A stretch of DNA of 64,000 bases from Demequina sp. NBRC 110051 (GTDB taxonomy: Bacteria > Actinomycetota > Actinomycetes > Actinomycetales > Demequinaceae). Shown one piece after another: positions 26,629 to 34,657 of the stretch. Under the pieces are notes generated by a model. The model did no database searches. It had not been told where the DNA came from and saw only the letters and a program-made list of their open reading frames with translations. Location: positions 186,001 to 250,000 of the forward strand of contig NZ_BBRH01000006.1 in assembly GCF_002090055.1 (NCBI RefSeq), given 5' to 3'. Position 1 is the first letter of the stretch. Every line of letters begins with the position of its first letter. Both the position numbers and the translations under genes were made by a program.

Positions 26629-26663
26629 AAGGCCCCGACTCCCGCAGAGGGAGCCGAGGCCTT
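26629..26663 (-). terminator. Terminator of LpqE-like gene (minus strand)
   Basis: AAGGCCCCGACTCCC at 26629-26643 pairs with 26649-26663 (two mismatches), loop GCAGA. On the minus strand it ends in GGCCTT, about 20 bp past the gene's stop. Confidence 0.65.
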
Positions 26664-26681
26664 GGTGAGAAGAGTGGAGCG

Positions 26682-27152
26682 TCAGCCGATCTCAGCGACC
26701 AGGTCCGCGTACTCGGGGAGCGTGCCGTCCATGACGGGCACCTCGACGGCGTGGACGTCGACAGTGTCTGCAGCGAACGCGACGTTCGCGATGAAGCCGG
26801 GAGCGGCCACCGCGACGCCCGAGACCTCGGTGTCGCCGTCGGCCGGGCCGAGCTTCACGGTGGAGCCGGCCTCCAGCGTGAGGGAGGTCGTCGACTGGCC
26901 GTCGATCGAGATGTCGAGCGCGACATCCTCGTCCGACTCGTTGACGAGCGTGCCGATGAGCGTGGCCGGCGCGTCGATTTCCTCGGCGAGCACGATGAGG
27001 TTCAGCGCCGAGACGTCGCCCACCACCAACTGCGTGCCATCGGAGGCCGAGTAGTTCTTGTGGGTCGTGATGGGGTTCACGTAGGAGCATCCGGCGAGCG
27101 CGACGGCGGCCAGCGACGCGGCGGCGAGTCGGGCGGGGACGGTGAGCTTCAC
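26682..27152 (-). CDS. LpqE-like lipoprotein
   Basis: A 156-aa secreted lipoprotein. The signal peptide VKLTVPARLAAASLAAVALAGC ends in the lipobox LAGC near residue 22. The mature part starts SYVNPITTHKNYSASDGTQ and is beta-rich (LIGTLVNESDEDVALDISIDG). The gene is divergent from carD, exactly as lpqE is from carD in Mycobacterium tuberculosis, and the N-terminal mature motif is compatible; the family role is unknown. The GTG at 27152 was chosen for the signal peptide and a GGAAGG site 8 nt upstream. A longer upstream frame runs through a low-complexity tract and is not credible. Confidence 0.8.
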   Translation of the reverse strand: MKLTVPARLAAASLAAVALAGCSYVNPITTHKNYSASDGTQLVVGDVSALNLIVLAEEIDAPATLIGTLVNESDEDVALDISIDGQSTTSLTLEAGSTVKLGPADGDTEVSGVAVAAPGFIANVAFAADTVDVHAVEVPVMDGTLPEYADLVAEIG

Positions 27153-27220
27153 TGCGGTTCCTTCCGGGGAGACTGCGACCAGGATACTGGGCCGCGAGAG
27201 CGCGCGGCACCGTCTTTGCC

Positions 27221-27350
27221 GTGCGCACACACACGCGTGCACCAGCGCGCACACGGGCGGTGGTGCGCAGGCGTGCGCGACCGCCCGCGCGCGCCCACGT
27301 GCGGGCGCTCGTGAGCGGGCGCACGTGCACGTCCACGCGCGCGAGCGGTC
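27221..27350. other. Alternating purine-pyrimidine GC tract upstream of carD
   Basis: About 130 bp dominated by GC/GT/CA dinucleotide steps; the first 20 bases (27221-27240) alternate purine and pyrimidine without a break. The tract lies between the divergent LpqE-like gene and carD and holds no ORF with support. Such sequence can adopt left-handed DNA under negative supercoiling. Confidence 0.6.
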
Positions 27351-27362
27351 CGCCCCAAATGA

Positions 27363-27397
27363 CGCCCCTGTTATTCACAGGGGCGGAATGTTAGACT
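27363..27397 (+). promoter_or_regulatory. carD promoter with hairpin
   Basis: A -10-like TAGACT at 27392-27397 with TTATTC at 27371-27376 as weak -35 (spacer 15). The -35 region lies in the loop of an 8-bp inverted repeat, CGCCCCTG at 27363-27370 and CAGGGGCG at 27378-27385. The hairpin could be an operator rather than an RNA structure because it would be upstream of the transcription start. Confidence 0.5.
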
Positions 27398-27427
27398 ATG
27401 GATCTCTACGAAGGGGCACACTGCACC

Positions 27428-27910
27428 ATGAACTTTGCCGTCGGCGAGACCGTCGTCTACCCGCACCACGGTGCGGCGCAGATCCAGGACATCAAGAAGC
27501 GCATCATTCGGGGCGAGGAGAAGACGTACCTCAAGCTGAAGGTGGCGCAGGGAGACCTCACTATTGAGGTTCCCGCGGAGAACGTCGACCTTGTCGGCGT
27601 CCGCGATGTCGTCGACAAGGAGGGCCTCGAGAAGGTCTTCGACGTGCTGCGTGAGCCCTACATCGAGGAGCCCACCAACTGGTCGCGTCGCTACAAGGCC
27701 AACGTCGAGAAGCTCGCGTCGGGTGATGTCATCCGCGTGGCAGAGGTCGTCCGCGACCTGTCCCGCCGCGACACCGACAAGGGCCTGTCCGCTGGTGAGA
27801 AGCGCATGCTGCACAAGGCTCGCCAGATCCTCGTGAGCGAGCTCGCCCTGGCCGAGAAGTGCGACGAGGAGACGGCGGAGAAGCGCCTGGACGAGGTCCT
27901 CGCCTCGTGA
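27428..27910 (+). CDS. carD: RNA polymerase-binding transcription factor CarD
   Basis: Essential actinobacterial regulator that binds the RNA polymerase beta subunit and stabilises open complexes. The 160-aa protein aligns closely with mycobacterial CarD: N-terminal RNAP-interaction (Tudor-like) domain [17 protein letters not shown], then [30 protein letters not shown] and [25 protein letters not shown], which includes the conserved minor-groove Trp. The ATG at 27428 matches the family start; an ATG at 27398 overlaps the -10 box and is unlikely. It overlaps ispD by 4 bases. Confidence 0.97.
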   Translation: MNFAVGETVVYPHHGAAQIQDIKKRIIRGEEKTYLKLKVAQGDLTIEVPAENVDLVGVRDVVDKEGLEKVFDVLREPYIEEPTNWSRRYKANVEKLASGDVIRVAEVVRDLSRRDTDKGLSAGEKRMLHKARQILVSELALAEKCDEETAEKRLDEVLAS

Positions 27911-28578
27911 CCACCGCGGCGGTCGTTACGGCCGCCGGCTCCGGTACCCGACTGGGCGCCGACCTCCCCAAGGCCCTCGTGCCTGTCGGAGGCCTGCCCC
28001 TTGTCGCCTGGGCGGTGCGCGCCATCACCCAGGTGGCCGATGCCGTGGTCGTCACGGCGCCCGCGTCTCACCTCGACGAGTTCCGTGCCGCCGTCCCTGG
28101 GGCAACCGTGGTCGCCGGCGCGGACTCGCGTCAGGGTTCCGTGCACGCGGGACTGGTCGCGTTGGCACTCACGGATGACGACGTCGTCCTCATCCACGAC
28201 GCCGCCCGTGCGTTTCAGCCCACGGACGTCATGCGGGCCACGGTCGATGCAGTCCTGACCGGCGCCGATGGGGCCGTTCCCGTCGTCGACGTGGTCGACA
28301 CGCTTGTCGCGGCCCCCGCCGCGGACGGAGCCCTCGGCGATCCGGTCGATCGCGCCGCCTTTCGTGCCGTGCAGACGCCTCAGACGTTCCGCGCCGCAGC
28401 CATCCTGGACGCGCACCGGCGCGGCGAGGCCGGCGCGACTGACGACGCCACGCTCGCCCGCGCGCTCGGTTACCGTGTGGTCGCGGTCGACGGGCACGAG
28501 GACGGCCTTAAGGTGACACGACCACGCGACCTCGCCGTGGCATCGGCCATTGTCGCGAGCCGTAAGGAGAACGCGTGA
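27907..28578 (+). CDS. ispD: 2-C-methyl-D-erythritol 4-phosphate cytidylyltransferase
   Basis: MEP isoprenoid pathway: joins CTP and methylerythritol phosphate. The 223-aa protein has the nucleotidyl-transfer motif [21 protein letters not shown], then [12 protein letters not shown] and [11 protein letters not shown]. The GTG at 27907 overlaps the carD stop (GTGA) and starts the conserved N-terminus. It carries the 14-base repeat word at 28035-28048 (ADAV). It is coupled to ispF by another GTGA overlap. Confidence 0.95.
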   Translation: MTTAAVVTAAGSGTRLGADLPKALVPVGGLPLVAWAVRAITQVADAVVVTAPASHLDEFRAAVPGATVVAGADSRQGSVHAGLVALALTDDDVVLIHDAARAFQPTDVMRATVDAVLTGADGAVPVVDVVDTLVAAPAADGALGDPVDRAAFRAVQTPQTFRAAAILDAHRRGEAGATDDATLARALGYRVVAVDGHEDGLKVTRPRDLAVASAIVASRKENA

Positions 28579-29063
28579 CCATTCCCCGCATCGGCCAGGG
28601 CGTCGACGTCCACGCCTTTGGTGAGCCCGGCGACGGCATACTCGCGCTCGCGGGCCTCACGTGGCCCGGCGAGACCCCGCTGACGGGTCACTCCGACGGT
28701 GACTGTGCCTCCCACGCCGCCTGCGACGCGCTCCTGAGCGCCGCGGGTCTGGGCGACCTGGGCTCCAACTACGGCACCGACCGTCCCGAGTGGGCCGGCG
28801 CCTCGGGCGTCGCGCTGCTCGAGGAGACGGCGCGACGCGTGCGCGAGGCGGGCTTCGAGATCGGCAACGTCGCGGTGCAGATTCTCGGCAACCGGCCCAA
28901 GCTCTCACCTAGGCGGGCGGAGGCGGAGGCGACCATGGCATCGGCCATCCAGGCGACAGTGAGCCTGTCTGCGACCACGACCGACGGGCTGGGGCTGACG
29001 GGCCGCGGCGAGGGCATCGCCGCGATCGCGACGGCACTCGTCTTCCCTGCATCTGACCGGTAG
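28575..29063 (+). CDS. ispF: 2-C-methyl-D-erythritol 2,4-cyclodiphosphate synthase
   Basis: MEP pathway cyclase, 162 aa, normally a homotrimer. Zinc ligands lie in GQGVDVHAF and in [42 protein letters not shown] and the [15 protein letters not shown] segment complete the active site. Its gene overlaps ispD, so the two consecutive-pathway enzymes are co-expressed with CarD. Confidence 0.96.
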   Translation: MTIPRIGQGVDVHAFGEPGDGILALAGLTWPGETPLTGHSDGDCASHAACDALLSAAGLGDLGSNYGTDRPEWAGASGVALLEETARRVREAGFEIGNVAVQILGNRPKLSPRRAEAEATMASAIQATVSLSATTTDGLGLTGRGEGIAAIATALVFPASDR

Positions 29064-29073
29064 CCTGGCTCGC

Positions 29074-30489
29074 GTGACTCTGACGCTGTTCGACACCTCG
29101 ACCCGTACCGAGCGCGCCTTCGAGCCGCTTGAACCCGGGAAGGTCGGCATCTACCTGTGCGGCCCCACCGTGCAGAGCAGCCCGCACGTGGGTCACCTGC
29201 GCAGCGCCGTCGCGTTCGACGTGCTGCAGCGCTGGCTCGAGCGCACCGGCCACCAGGTGACCATGGTGCGCAACGTCACCGACATCGACGACAAGACGCT
29301 CGCCAAGGCCGCCGAGGCCGGTGTCCCGTGGTGGCAGTGGGCGCTCACCTACGAGCGCGAGTTCCAGGCCGCCTATGCCGCCGTGGGTGTGCTGCCGCCC
29401 GCGGCCGAACCGCGCGCCACCGGCCACATCCCGGAGATCATCGCGCTCGTCGCACGCCTCATCGAGCGCGGCCACGCCTACGAGCTGAGCGGCTCGGTGT
29501 ACTTCGACGTGCGCTCTTTCGACGACTACGGCTCGCTCACCCGCCAGGCGCTCGACGACCTCACGCCGGCGCCCGATGCCCCCGCCGACGACAAGCACGA
29601 CCCGCGCGACTTTGCCCTCTGGAAGGCGCGCAAGGCGACGGAGCCCCAGACCGCTTCCTGGGACTCGCCATGGGGACCGGGCCGTCCCGGCTGGCACATC
29701 GAGTGCTCGGCGATGGCGCGGCGCTTCCTGGGCGATGCCTTCGACATCCACGGGGGTGGCCTCGACCTGCGTTTCCCTCACCACGAGAACGAGCAGGCGC
29801 AGTCGCGTGGCGCGGGCTACGACTTCGCGCAGCTGTGGATGCACTCCGCGTGGGTCACCCAGTCGGGCGCGAAGATGTCGAAGTCCCTGGGCAACGGCCT
29901 GCTGGTGTCCGAGGTGCTGTCGCGTTATCCAGCCGCGGCGCTCCGCCTGGCCCTCGCGCAGGTGCACTACCGCTCGATGCTCGAATACTCCGAGCAGACC
30001 ATGGAAGACGCGACCGCGACGTGGAACCGCCTCGCGGGATTCGTCACGCGTGCCTCGGACCGCGTGGGTGCGTTGAGTCTTGACGAGGTGCGTGCCGCCG
30101 CGCTGCCCGAGCCCTTCGTCGAGGCGATGGACGACGACCTTTCCGTGCCGCGCGCCCTCGCGCACGTGCACGAGACCGTGCGGACCGGCAATGCCGCTCT
30201 CACTAGCGGGGACGATGCCGTGGTCGCCGAGTCGCTCCTGTCCGTCCGGGCCATGCTCGACTCGCTGGGGCTCGACCCGGCGAGCGACACGTGGGCGGCC
30301 GCGGACTCCGGTGCCGACTCTGCCATGACCGCGTTGGACTCCCTGGTCCAGGCCGACATACAGGCCCGTGCCGCCGCCCGTGCGGCCAAGGACTGGGGCA
30401 CCGCCGATGCGATCCGCGACCGCCTCGCCGAGGCCGGCATCGTGGTCGAGGACGGCGCCGACGGCGCCCGCTGGTCGCTCCAGGACTAA
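29074..30489 (+). CDS. cysS: Cysteinyl-tRNA synthetase
   Basis: Charges tRNA-Cys. The 471-aa class I enzyme has the zinc Cys in YLCGPTV, HIGH as [25 protein letters not shown], the [11 protein letters not shown] zinc ligands, and KMSKSLGN. The GTG start at 29074 is 10 bp after ispF. The C-terminal helical part (about 350-471) is Ala-rich. The context is the conserved carD-ispD-ispF-cysS-rlmB block. This tRNA synthetase should not be confused with MshC, which shares the fold; the full length and anticodon region favour CysS. Confidence 0.95.
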   Translation: MTLTLFDTSTRTERAFEPLEPGKVGIYLCGPTVQSSPHVGHLRSAVAFDVLQRWLERTGHQVTMVRNVTDIDDKTLAKAAEAGVPWWQWALTYEREFQAAYAAVGVLPPAAEPRATGHIPEIIALVARLIERGHAYELSGSVYFDVRSFDDYGSLTRQALDDLTPAPDAPADDKHDPRDFALWKARKATEPQTASWDSPWGPGRPGWHIECSAMARRFLGDAFDIHGGGLDLRFPHHENEQAQSRGAGYDFAQLWMHSAWVTQSGAKMSKSLGNGLLVSEVLSRYPAAALRLALAQVHYRSMLEYSEQTMEDATATWNRLAGFVTRASDRVGALSLDEVRAAALPEPFVEAMDDDLSVPRALAHVHETVRTGNAALTSGDDAVVAESLLSVRAMLDSLGLDPASDTWAAADSGADSAMTALDSLVQADIQARAAARAAKDWGTADAIRDRLAEAGIVVEDGADGARWSLQD

Positions 30490-30527
30490 TCCCTCAGGGC
30501 GCCGACTCCTACCCGCGCCCCCACCCG

Positions 30528-30628
30528 TCGGTTTGGCCCACGGATGTGACTCATGAGTGCGGTGTGACCCATGGGGTCATCCCACTGACCACACAGGCCC
30601 CACGCGTCACACTTGTGGGCCAAACCGA
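30528..30628. repeat. Dispersed 100-bp palindromic element, copy 3
   Basis: Inverted ends GTCGGTTTGGCCCAC and its complement (30527-30629). The interior holds GTGTGACCCATGGGGTC and other short palindromes. It lies between cysS and rlmB, about 30 bp before the rlmB -10 box. No ORF. Confidence 0.85.
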
Positions 30629-30671
30629 CCGTGCAAGCGAAGCCCCGCCCTCGGCGACTACCCTTATCCCC

Positions 30672-31622
30672 ATGGCAGGTAACTCGAAGCGCCGCGGCGC
30701 GACTCGCAACGCGGGCTCCAAGAAGGGCGCGACCGTCGGCACCGGCGGGCACGGGCGCAAGGCGCTCGAGGGCAAGGGGCCGACCCCTAGGGCCGAGGAC
30801 CGACCCAACCACAAGGCGTACAAGGCCAAGAAGAAGGCCGAGGCGGAGGCCGCCAAGCGTCCCCAGGGCAAGGGTCGCGTGACGCCCCGCGACCGCACCT
30901 CATCCTCGAACGAGCTCGCGATCGGCCGCAACAGCGTGCTCGAGGCGCTGCGGATGGGCGTGCCCGCGACCACGTTGCTCGTGTTCAACCGCATCGACGC
31001 CGACGACCGCGTCACCGAGATCGTGTCGCTCGCTGTCGAGAACTCCGTGCCGGTGCGCGAGGTGACCAAGGCCACGCTCGACGGCCTGGCCGGCGGCAGC
31101 CCGCACCAGGGCGTCGCGCTTGAGGTGCCGCCGTACGAGTACGCCGACCCCGAGGACTTCGTCGACGCGGATGGCCCCATCGCCGTGCTCGACGGTATCC
31201 AGGACCCGCGCAACCTGGGCGCGATCATGCGCTCGGCCGCGGCCTTTGGCGCCGCCGGCATCGTCATCCCCGAGCGCCGTGCGGCAGGCGTGACCGTGGC
31301 CGCGTGGAAGGTCTCGGCTGGTGCCGCGGCCCGCCTGCGCGTGGCCCGCGCCACCAACATCACCCGCACGCTCGAGGCCTACAAGAAGGCCGGCCGATTC
31401 GTTATCGGCCTGGATGCCGGCGGAGAGGTGGACCTGCACGAGTCGCAGCTGCTCGACGGCCCCCTCGTGATCGTGGTGGGCTCCGAGGGTGACGGCATCT
31501 CGCGCCTGGTGCGCGAGACGTGCGACCAGATCGTGTCGATCCCGATCGGGGAGGTCGAGAGCCTCAACGCCTCCGTGGCCGCATCGATCGCGCTGTACGA
31601 GGCGGGCCGCCGGCTGGGCTAA
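30672..31622 (+). CDS. rlmB: 23S rRNA (guanosine-2'-O-)-methyltransferase RlmB (TrmH family)
   Basis: SPOUT methyltransferase of 316 aa. The first 75 residues are a Lys/Arg-rich extension typical of actinobacterial RlmB. A substrate-binding domain starts at SSNELAIGRNSVLEALRMG. The knot region has VLDGIQDPRNLGAIMRSAAAFGA, LVIVVGSEGDGISRLVRETCD and VSIPIGEVESLNASVAASIALYE. The -10-like TACCCT (30659-30664) lies 7 nt before the ATG, so translation is probably leaderless. Confidence 0.93.
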   Translation: MAGNSKRRGATRNAGSKKGATVGTGGHGRKALEGKGPTPRAEDRPNHKAYKAKKKAEAEAAKRPQGKGRVTPRDRTSSSNELAIGRNSVLEALRMGVPATTLLVFNRIDADDRVTEIVSLAVENSVPVREVTKATLDGLAGGSPHQGVALEVPPYEYADPEDFVDADGPIAVLDGIQDPRNLGAIMRSAAAFGAAGIVIPERRAAGVTVAAWKVSAGAAARLRVARATNITRTLEAYKKAGRFVIGLDAGGEVDLHESQLLDGPLVIVVGSEGDGISRLVRETCDQIVSIPIGEVESLNASVAASIALYEAGRRLG

Positions 31623-31636
31623 GAGCCAGGGCCGCC

Positions 31637-31702
31637 GCGTCCTGTGAGGAGGTGGGTGCGAGTTCCGCGCCCGAAACTCGCACCCACCTCCTCACAGGAC
31701 GC
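31637..31702. repeat. TGTGAGGAGG hairpin repeat, copy B (28-bp perfect stem)
   Basis: Arms at 31637-31664 and 31675-31702 are perfect complements over 28 bp with a 10-base loop. The left arm contains TCCTGTGAGGAGGTGGG. It begins 15 bp after the rlmB stop and could serve as a terminator. Copy A is at 9475-9528; the outer GCGTCCTGTGA segment also recurs singly at 37887. Confidence 0.9.
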
Positions 31703-31793
31703 AAGAGTGGCGCGGAAGAGCGGCGCGCAAGAGTGGCGCGCAAGAGTGGCGCGCAAGAGCGGCGCGCAAGAGCGGCGCGCAAGAGCGGCGCGC
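31703..31793. repeat. 13-bp tandem repeat, 7 units
   Basis: Seven adjacent units of AAGAGYGGCGCGC (first unit ends CGG). It starts directly at the end of the 28-bp hairpin and ends 12 bp before the stop of the convergent DUF4032 gene. No coding potential is supported. Confidence 0.9.
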
Positions 31794-31805
31794 GAGGAGC
31801 GCGCC

Positions 31806-33125
31806 CTAGTCCAACTGCCCCGTGCGCGGCAGGTTCTGCCACGCGTGGATCATCGTGGTGTGCGTGGGCGCCTCTCGCGGTACGGGTACGCCGGCGGCGT
31901 CGACCCCGTCCTCGAACTCCGAGATTTCGTGGCCCAGCACGGCCTGCTCGTCGGGGTGCGTGGGAAGCACGTTCTTGACGTAGGACGCGACGGCCTCGGG
32001 CATGGTGACCGAGGGATCCTTCTCGGCGAGGAACCAGCGGTGGTCGAGCACCTCGTGGAACACCTGCGCGGGCTCGAGCTTGCGACGGTACTCGCGCGGC
32101 ACCGCGCGCACGGTGGGCTCGAAGACGTCGGCGAGCCACTCGTGCGCGGCGAGCACCTCATCCTCCTCGCCCCCCATGACCACGCGGTACTCGTCCATGT
32201 CGTTGAGTAGGCGTCGTGCCTGGTTCTCCTGCACGTCGAGGCCCGTCAGGCGCAGCAGGCGGCGCGAGTGGTGGCCTGCGTCCACGACCTTGGGGCGGAT
32301 GGTGAGCTCCGAGCCGTCCGAGGTCTGCGTCATGTCCAGCTCGCCCACGTCGAAGCCCAGGTCGTTCAGCGCCTGCACGCGCGCGGCGACGTGCTTGCGA
32401 ACGTTCTCACGGTAGGTCTGTTTCTCGGTGAGCGTGTTCCACAGTTCCTTGTAGCGCTCCTCGATGCGGTCGCCCACCTCGAGCGGGTCGACGGCGTCGT
32501 CGAGCTCGGCGGCGGCCTGCAGGTCGAACATCTCGCCGATGATGTTGGTGCGCGCCAGGTCGATGTCGTACGCGCGCTGGCCCGGCGTGAGGTCGCGGTG
32601 CAGGTCGCCGGTCTCGGCGTCCACCAGATAGGCAGAGAACGCCTCGGCGTCGCGGCGGAACAGCGCGTTCGACAGCGACACGTCGCCCCAATAGAAGCCC
32701 AGCAGGTGCAGGCGCACTAGCAGCACTGCGAGCGCGTCGATCAGGCGGGTCAGCGTGTTGTCGCGCAGCGCCTGGCTGAACAGCGCACGGTACGGCAGCG
32801 AGAACTGGAGGTGCTCGGTGACGAGCGCGGCGGCGAGCTCCTCGCCGTTTTCGTCCACACGCCCGTCGACCACCGCGAAAGGCACCACGCATGGCGCACC
32901 CATGCGGCCCAGCTCCTTGAGCATGTCGAACTCGCGCGTGGCCATGGGTGCGACGGTCTCCTTGACCGCGAGCACGCGCCCGCGGAAGCGCACAAACCGC
33001 ACCACGTGGCGAGAGATGCCGCGAGGCAGAGCCGCAAGGGTGTCCTTGGGCCACGTCTCCAGCGGAACGGACCACGGCAGGTCCAGCAGTTCAGGGTCAA
33101 CCGCGCCGGTGATCTTCAGGGCCAT
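31806..33125 (-). CDS. DUF4032 domain protein (kinase-like N-terminal fold)
   Basis: A 439-aa cytosolic protein. The N-terminal half resembles lipopolysaccharide-kinase/RIO-like folds: FRGRVLAVKE supplies a candidate ATP Lys, LHLLGFYWGDVSLSNALF a catalytic-loop-like block and AYLVDAETGDLH a DFG-like position. The DUF4032 part covers roughly residues 225-390 (RPKVVDAGHHSRRLLRLTGLDVQENQARRLLNDMDEY, positions about 32189-32300). The family is widespread in actinobacteria with no assigned role that I know. A -10-like TAGAGT (minus strand) lies 6 nt before the ATG, so it is likely leaderless. Confidence 0.8.
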   Translation of the reverse strand: MALKITGAVDPELLDLPWSVPLETWPKDTLAALPRGISRHVVRFVRFRGRVLAVKETVAPMATREFDMLKELGRMGAPCVVPFAVVDGRVDENGEELAAALVTEHLQFSLPYRALFSQALRDNTLTRLIDALAVLLVRLHLLGFYWGDVSLSNALFRRDAEAFSAYLVDAETGDLHRDLTPGQRAYDIDLARTNIIGEMFDLQAAAELDDAVDPLEVGDRIEERYKELWNTLTEKQTYRENVRKHVAARVQALNDLGFDVGELDMTQTSDGSELTIRPKVVDAGHHSRRLLRLTGLDVQENQARRLLNDMDEYRVVMGGEEDEVLAAHEWLADVFEPTVRAVPREYRRKLEPAQVFHEVLDHRWFLAEKDPSVTMPEAVASYVKNVLPTHPDEQAVLGHEISEFEDGVDAAGVPVPREAPTHTTMIHAWQNLPRTGQLD

Positions 33126-33154
33126 GGCACCACTCTAGGGCTCACCACGGACAG

Positions 33155-33206
33155 CGGCCGATGCCGTGGTGGGCTTTCGTACGGCGCCCCGCCACGGCAT
33201 CGGCCG
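33155..33206. terminator. Palindrome of two 14-base repeat words, upstream of DUF4032 gene
   Basis: CGGCCGATGCCGTGG at 33155-33169 and its complement at 33192-33206, with the apex region containing TTTCGTACG as in the 21990 copy. It lies between the 3' end of the sugar ABC ATPase gene and the 5' end of the DUF4032 gene, both on the minus strand. It could terminate read-through into DUF4032. Confidence 0.65.
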
Positions 33207-33282
33207 GCCGGGCAGGTGATGTCTCCTGGTGTACCGATACCCGCCACGAGAGGGGGGACGGGGCGGGGGCGGGTGGACACAG

Positions 33283-33322
33283 CGAAAGGGGCGGCCCGGG
33301 CTTCCCCGGACCGCCCCTTCGG
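33283..33322 (-). terminator. Terminator of ugpC-like gene (minus strand)
   Basis: A stem of about 18 bp (CGAAAGGGGCGG... at 33283 pairing to ...CCGCCCCTTCG ending 33322, one mismatch) with loop CTTC. On the minus strand it ends in CCCCTTTCG, 19 bp after the gene's stop. Confidence 0.8.
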
Positions 33323-33340
33323 CGTGAAACTGCGTGGTGC

Positions 33341-34492
33341 TTAGACGGTCGCCGACTTGTCGGTGGTCACCGCGTCGGACAGGCGGTCCGAGGTGGCCGA
33401 CGAGAAGACGTGCTGCTCGCCCGGGCGGATCTTGACCCACACGTTCTCGCCCTTCTTGGGCACGTCGCGGGGGTCAACGCGCACGATGACCTGACCGGCG
33501 TCGGACACGGCCTCTTCGGCGATGCCGACGGGCTTGGCGAGCTGGCCGTAGACGAACGCGTCGGAGCCGAGCTCCTCCACGACGACGACCTCGACCGGGA
33601 ACGCGCCCTCGGTGTTGGGGGCCACGCGGTCGAGCGACTCGGGACGGAAGCCGATGATCAGCTTTCCGGCGTCCGCGTCACCCATGCGGCCGACGACGTC
33701 GCGCTCGAGGGCGATCTTGTTGCCACCGACGTTGGCGAAACCGCCATCGATGTTGAACGTGCCGATGTTCATCGCGGGCGAGCCGATGAAGCCGGCGACG
33801 AACACGTTGGCGGGGGCGTCGTACATCTCGCGCGGCGTGCCGACCTGCTGGAGCAGGCCGTCCTTGAGGACCGCGATGCGGTCACCCATGGTGAGCGCCT
33901 CGACCTGGTCGTGCGTGACGTAGACGGTGGTGGTGCCCAGGCGGCGCTGGAGGGCGGCGATCTGGGTACGGGTCTGGACGCGGAGCTTGGCGTCGAGGTT
34001 CGACAGCGGCTCGTCCATGAGGAACACCTGCGGCTGGCGGACGATGGCGCGGCCCATGGCAACACGCTGACGCTGACCACCCGAGAGGGCCTTGGGCTTG
34101 CGGTCCAGGTACTCGGTGAGGTCCAGGATCTTCGCGGCGGCCTCGACACGCTGGCGGATCTCCGCCTTGTCGACCTTGGCGATCTTGAGCGCGAAGCCCA
34201 TGTTGTCCGCGACGGTCATGTGCGGGTACAGCGCGTAGGACTGGAACACCATTGCGATGTCGCGGTCCTTGGGCTGGACGTGGGTGACGTCGCGGTCACC
34301 GACGTAGATGCTGCCCTTGTCGACGTCCTCGAGGCCTGCGAGCATGCGCAGCGAGGTCGACTTTCCGCAGCCGGACGGGCCGACGAGAACGAGGAACTCG
34401 CCGTCCGCGATGTCGAGCTCAAGCGAGTCGACGGCAGGACGCTCGGTCCCCGGGTAGATCCTCGACGCCTTGTCGAAGGTAACGGTGGCCAT
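33341..34492 (-). CDS. ugpC: Sugar ABC transporter ATP-binding protein (UgpC/MsiK type)
   Basis: ATPase for carbohydrate importers, 383 aa. The nucleotide domain has [67 protein letters not shown] and [10 protein letters not shown]; the C-terminal TOBE/regulatory domain starts near residue 240. No permease or binding protein is adjacent, which fits the MsiK model, one ATPase serving several sugar transporters. The ATG at 34492 has an AAGGGAAG site; a frame six codons longer is possible. Confidence 0.9.
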   Translation of the reverse strand: MATVTFDKASRIYPGTERPAVDSLELDIADGEFLVLVGPSGCGKSTSLRMLAGLEDVDKGSIYVGDRDVTHVQPKDRDIAMVFQSYALYPHMTVADNMGFALKIAKVDKAEIRQRVEAAAKILDLTEYLDRKPKALSGGQRQRVAMGRAIVRQPQVFLMDEPLSNLDAKLRVQTRTQIAALQRRLGTTTVYVTHDQVEALTMGDRIAVLKDGLLQQVGTPREMYDAPANVFVAGFIGSPAMNIGTFNIDGGFANVGGNKIALERDVVGRMGDADAGKLIIGFRPESLDRVAPNTEGAFPVEVVVVEELGSDAFVYGQLAKPVGIAEEAVSDAGQVIVRVDPRDVPKKGENVWVKIRPGEQHVFSSATSDRLSDAVTTDKSATV

Positions 34493-34657
34493 AGTGATGC
34501 TTCCCTTCACTGGCAGGTACGTGCCAGACGATCCGTGGTGAAGAGTGCCGGTGTGGTGTCCACAGTGACACTAGCCGCCGCAACCGTTGCGACGACTGGC
34601 CATATCTTCCCACAACGGTCAGGGATGTCCAACCTGCCTGCATGTAGCGTTGACGCC

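Noticed and set aside
27250..27378. Open frames through the alternating GC tract as an extended N-terminus of the LpqE-like protein
   Set aside because: Translation is Arg/Ala/Cys low complexity; the lipoprotein signal and ribosome site place the start at 27152.
31703..31793. Tandem 13-bp units considered as a CRISPR or minisatellite array
   Set aside because: There are no spacers between units and no cas genes; it is a simple tandem repeat.
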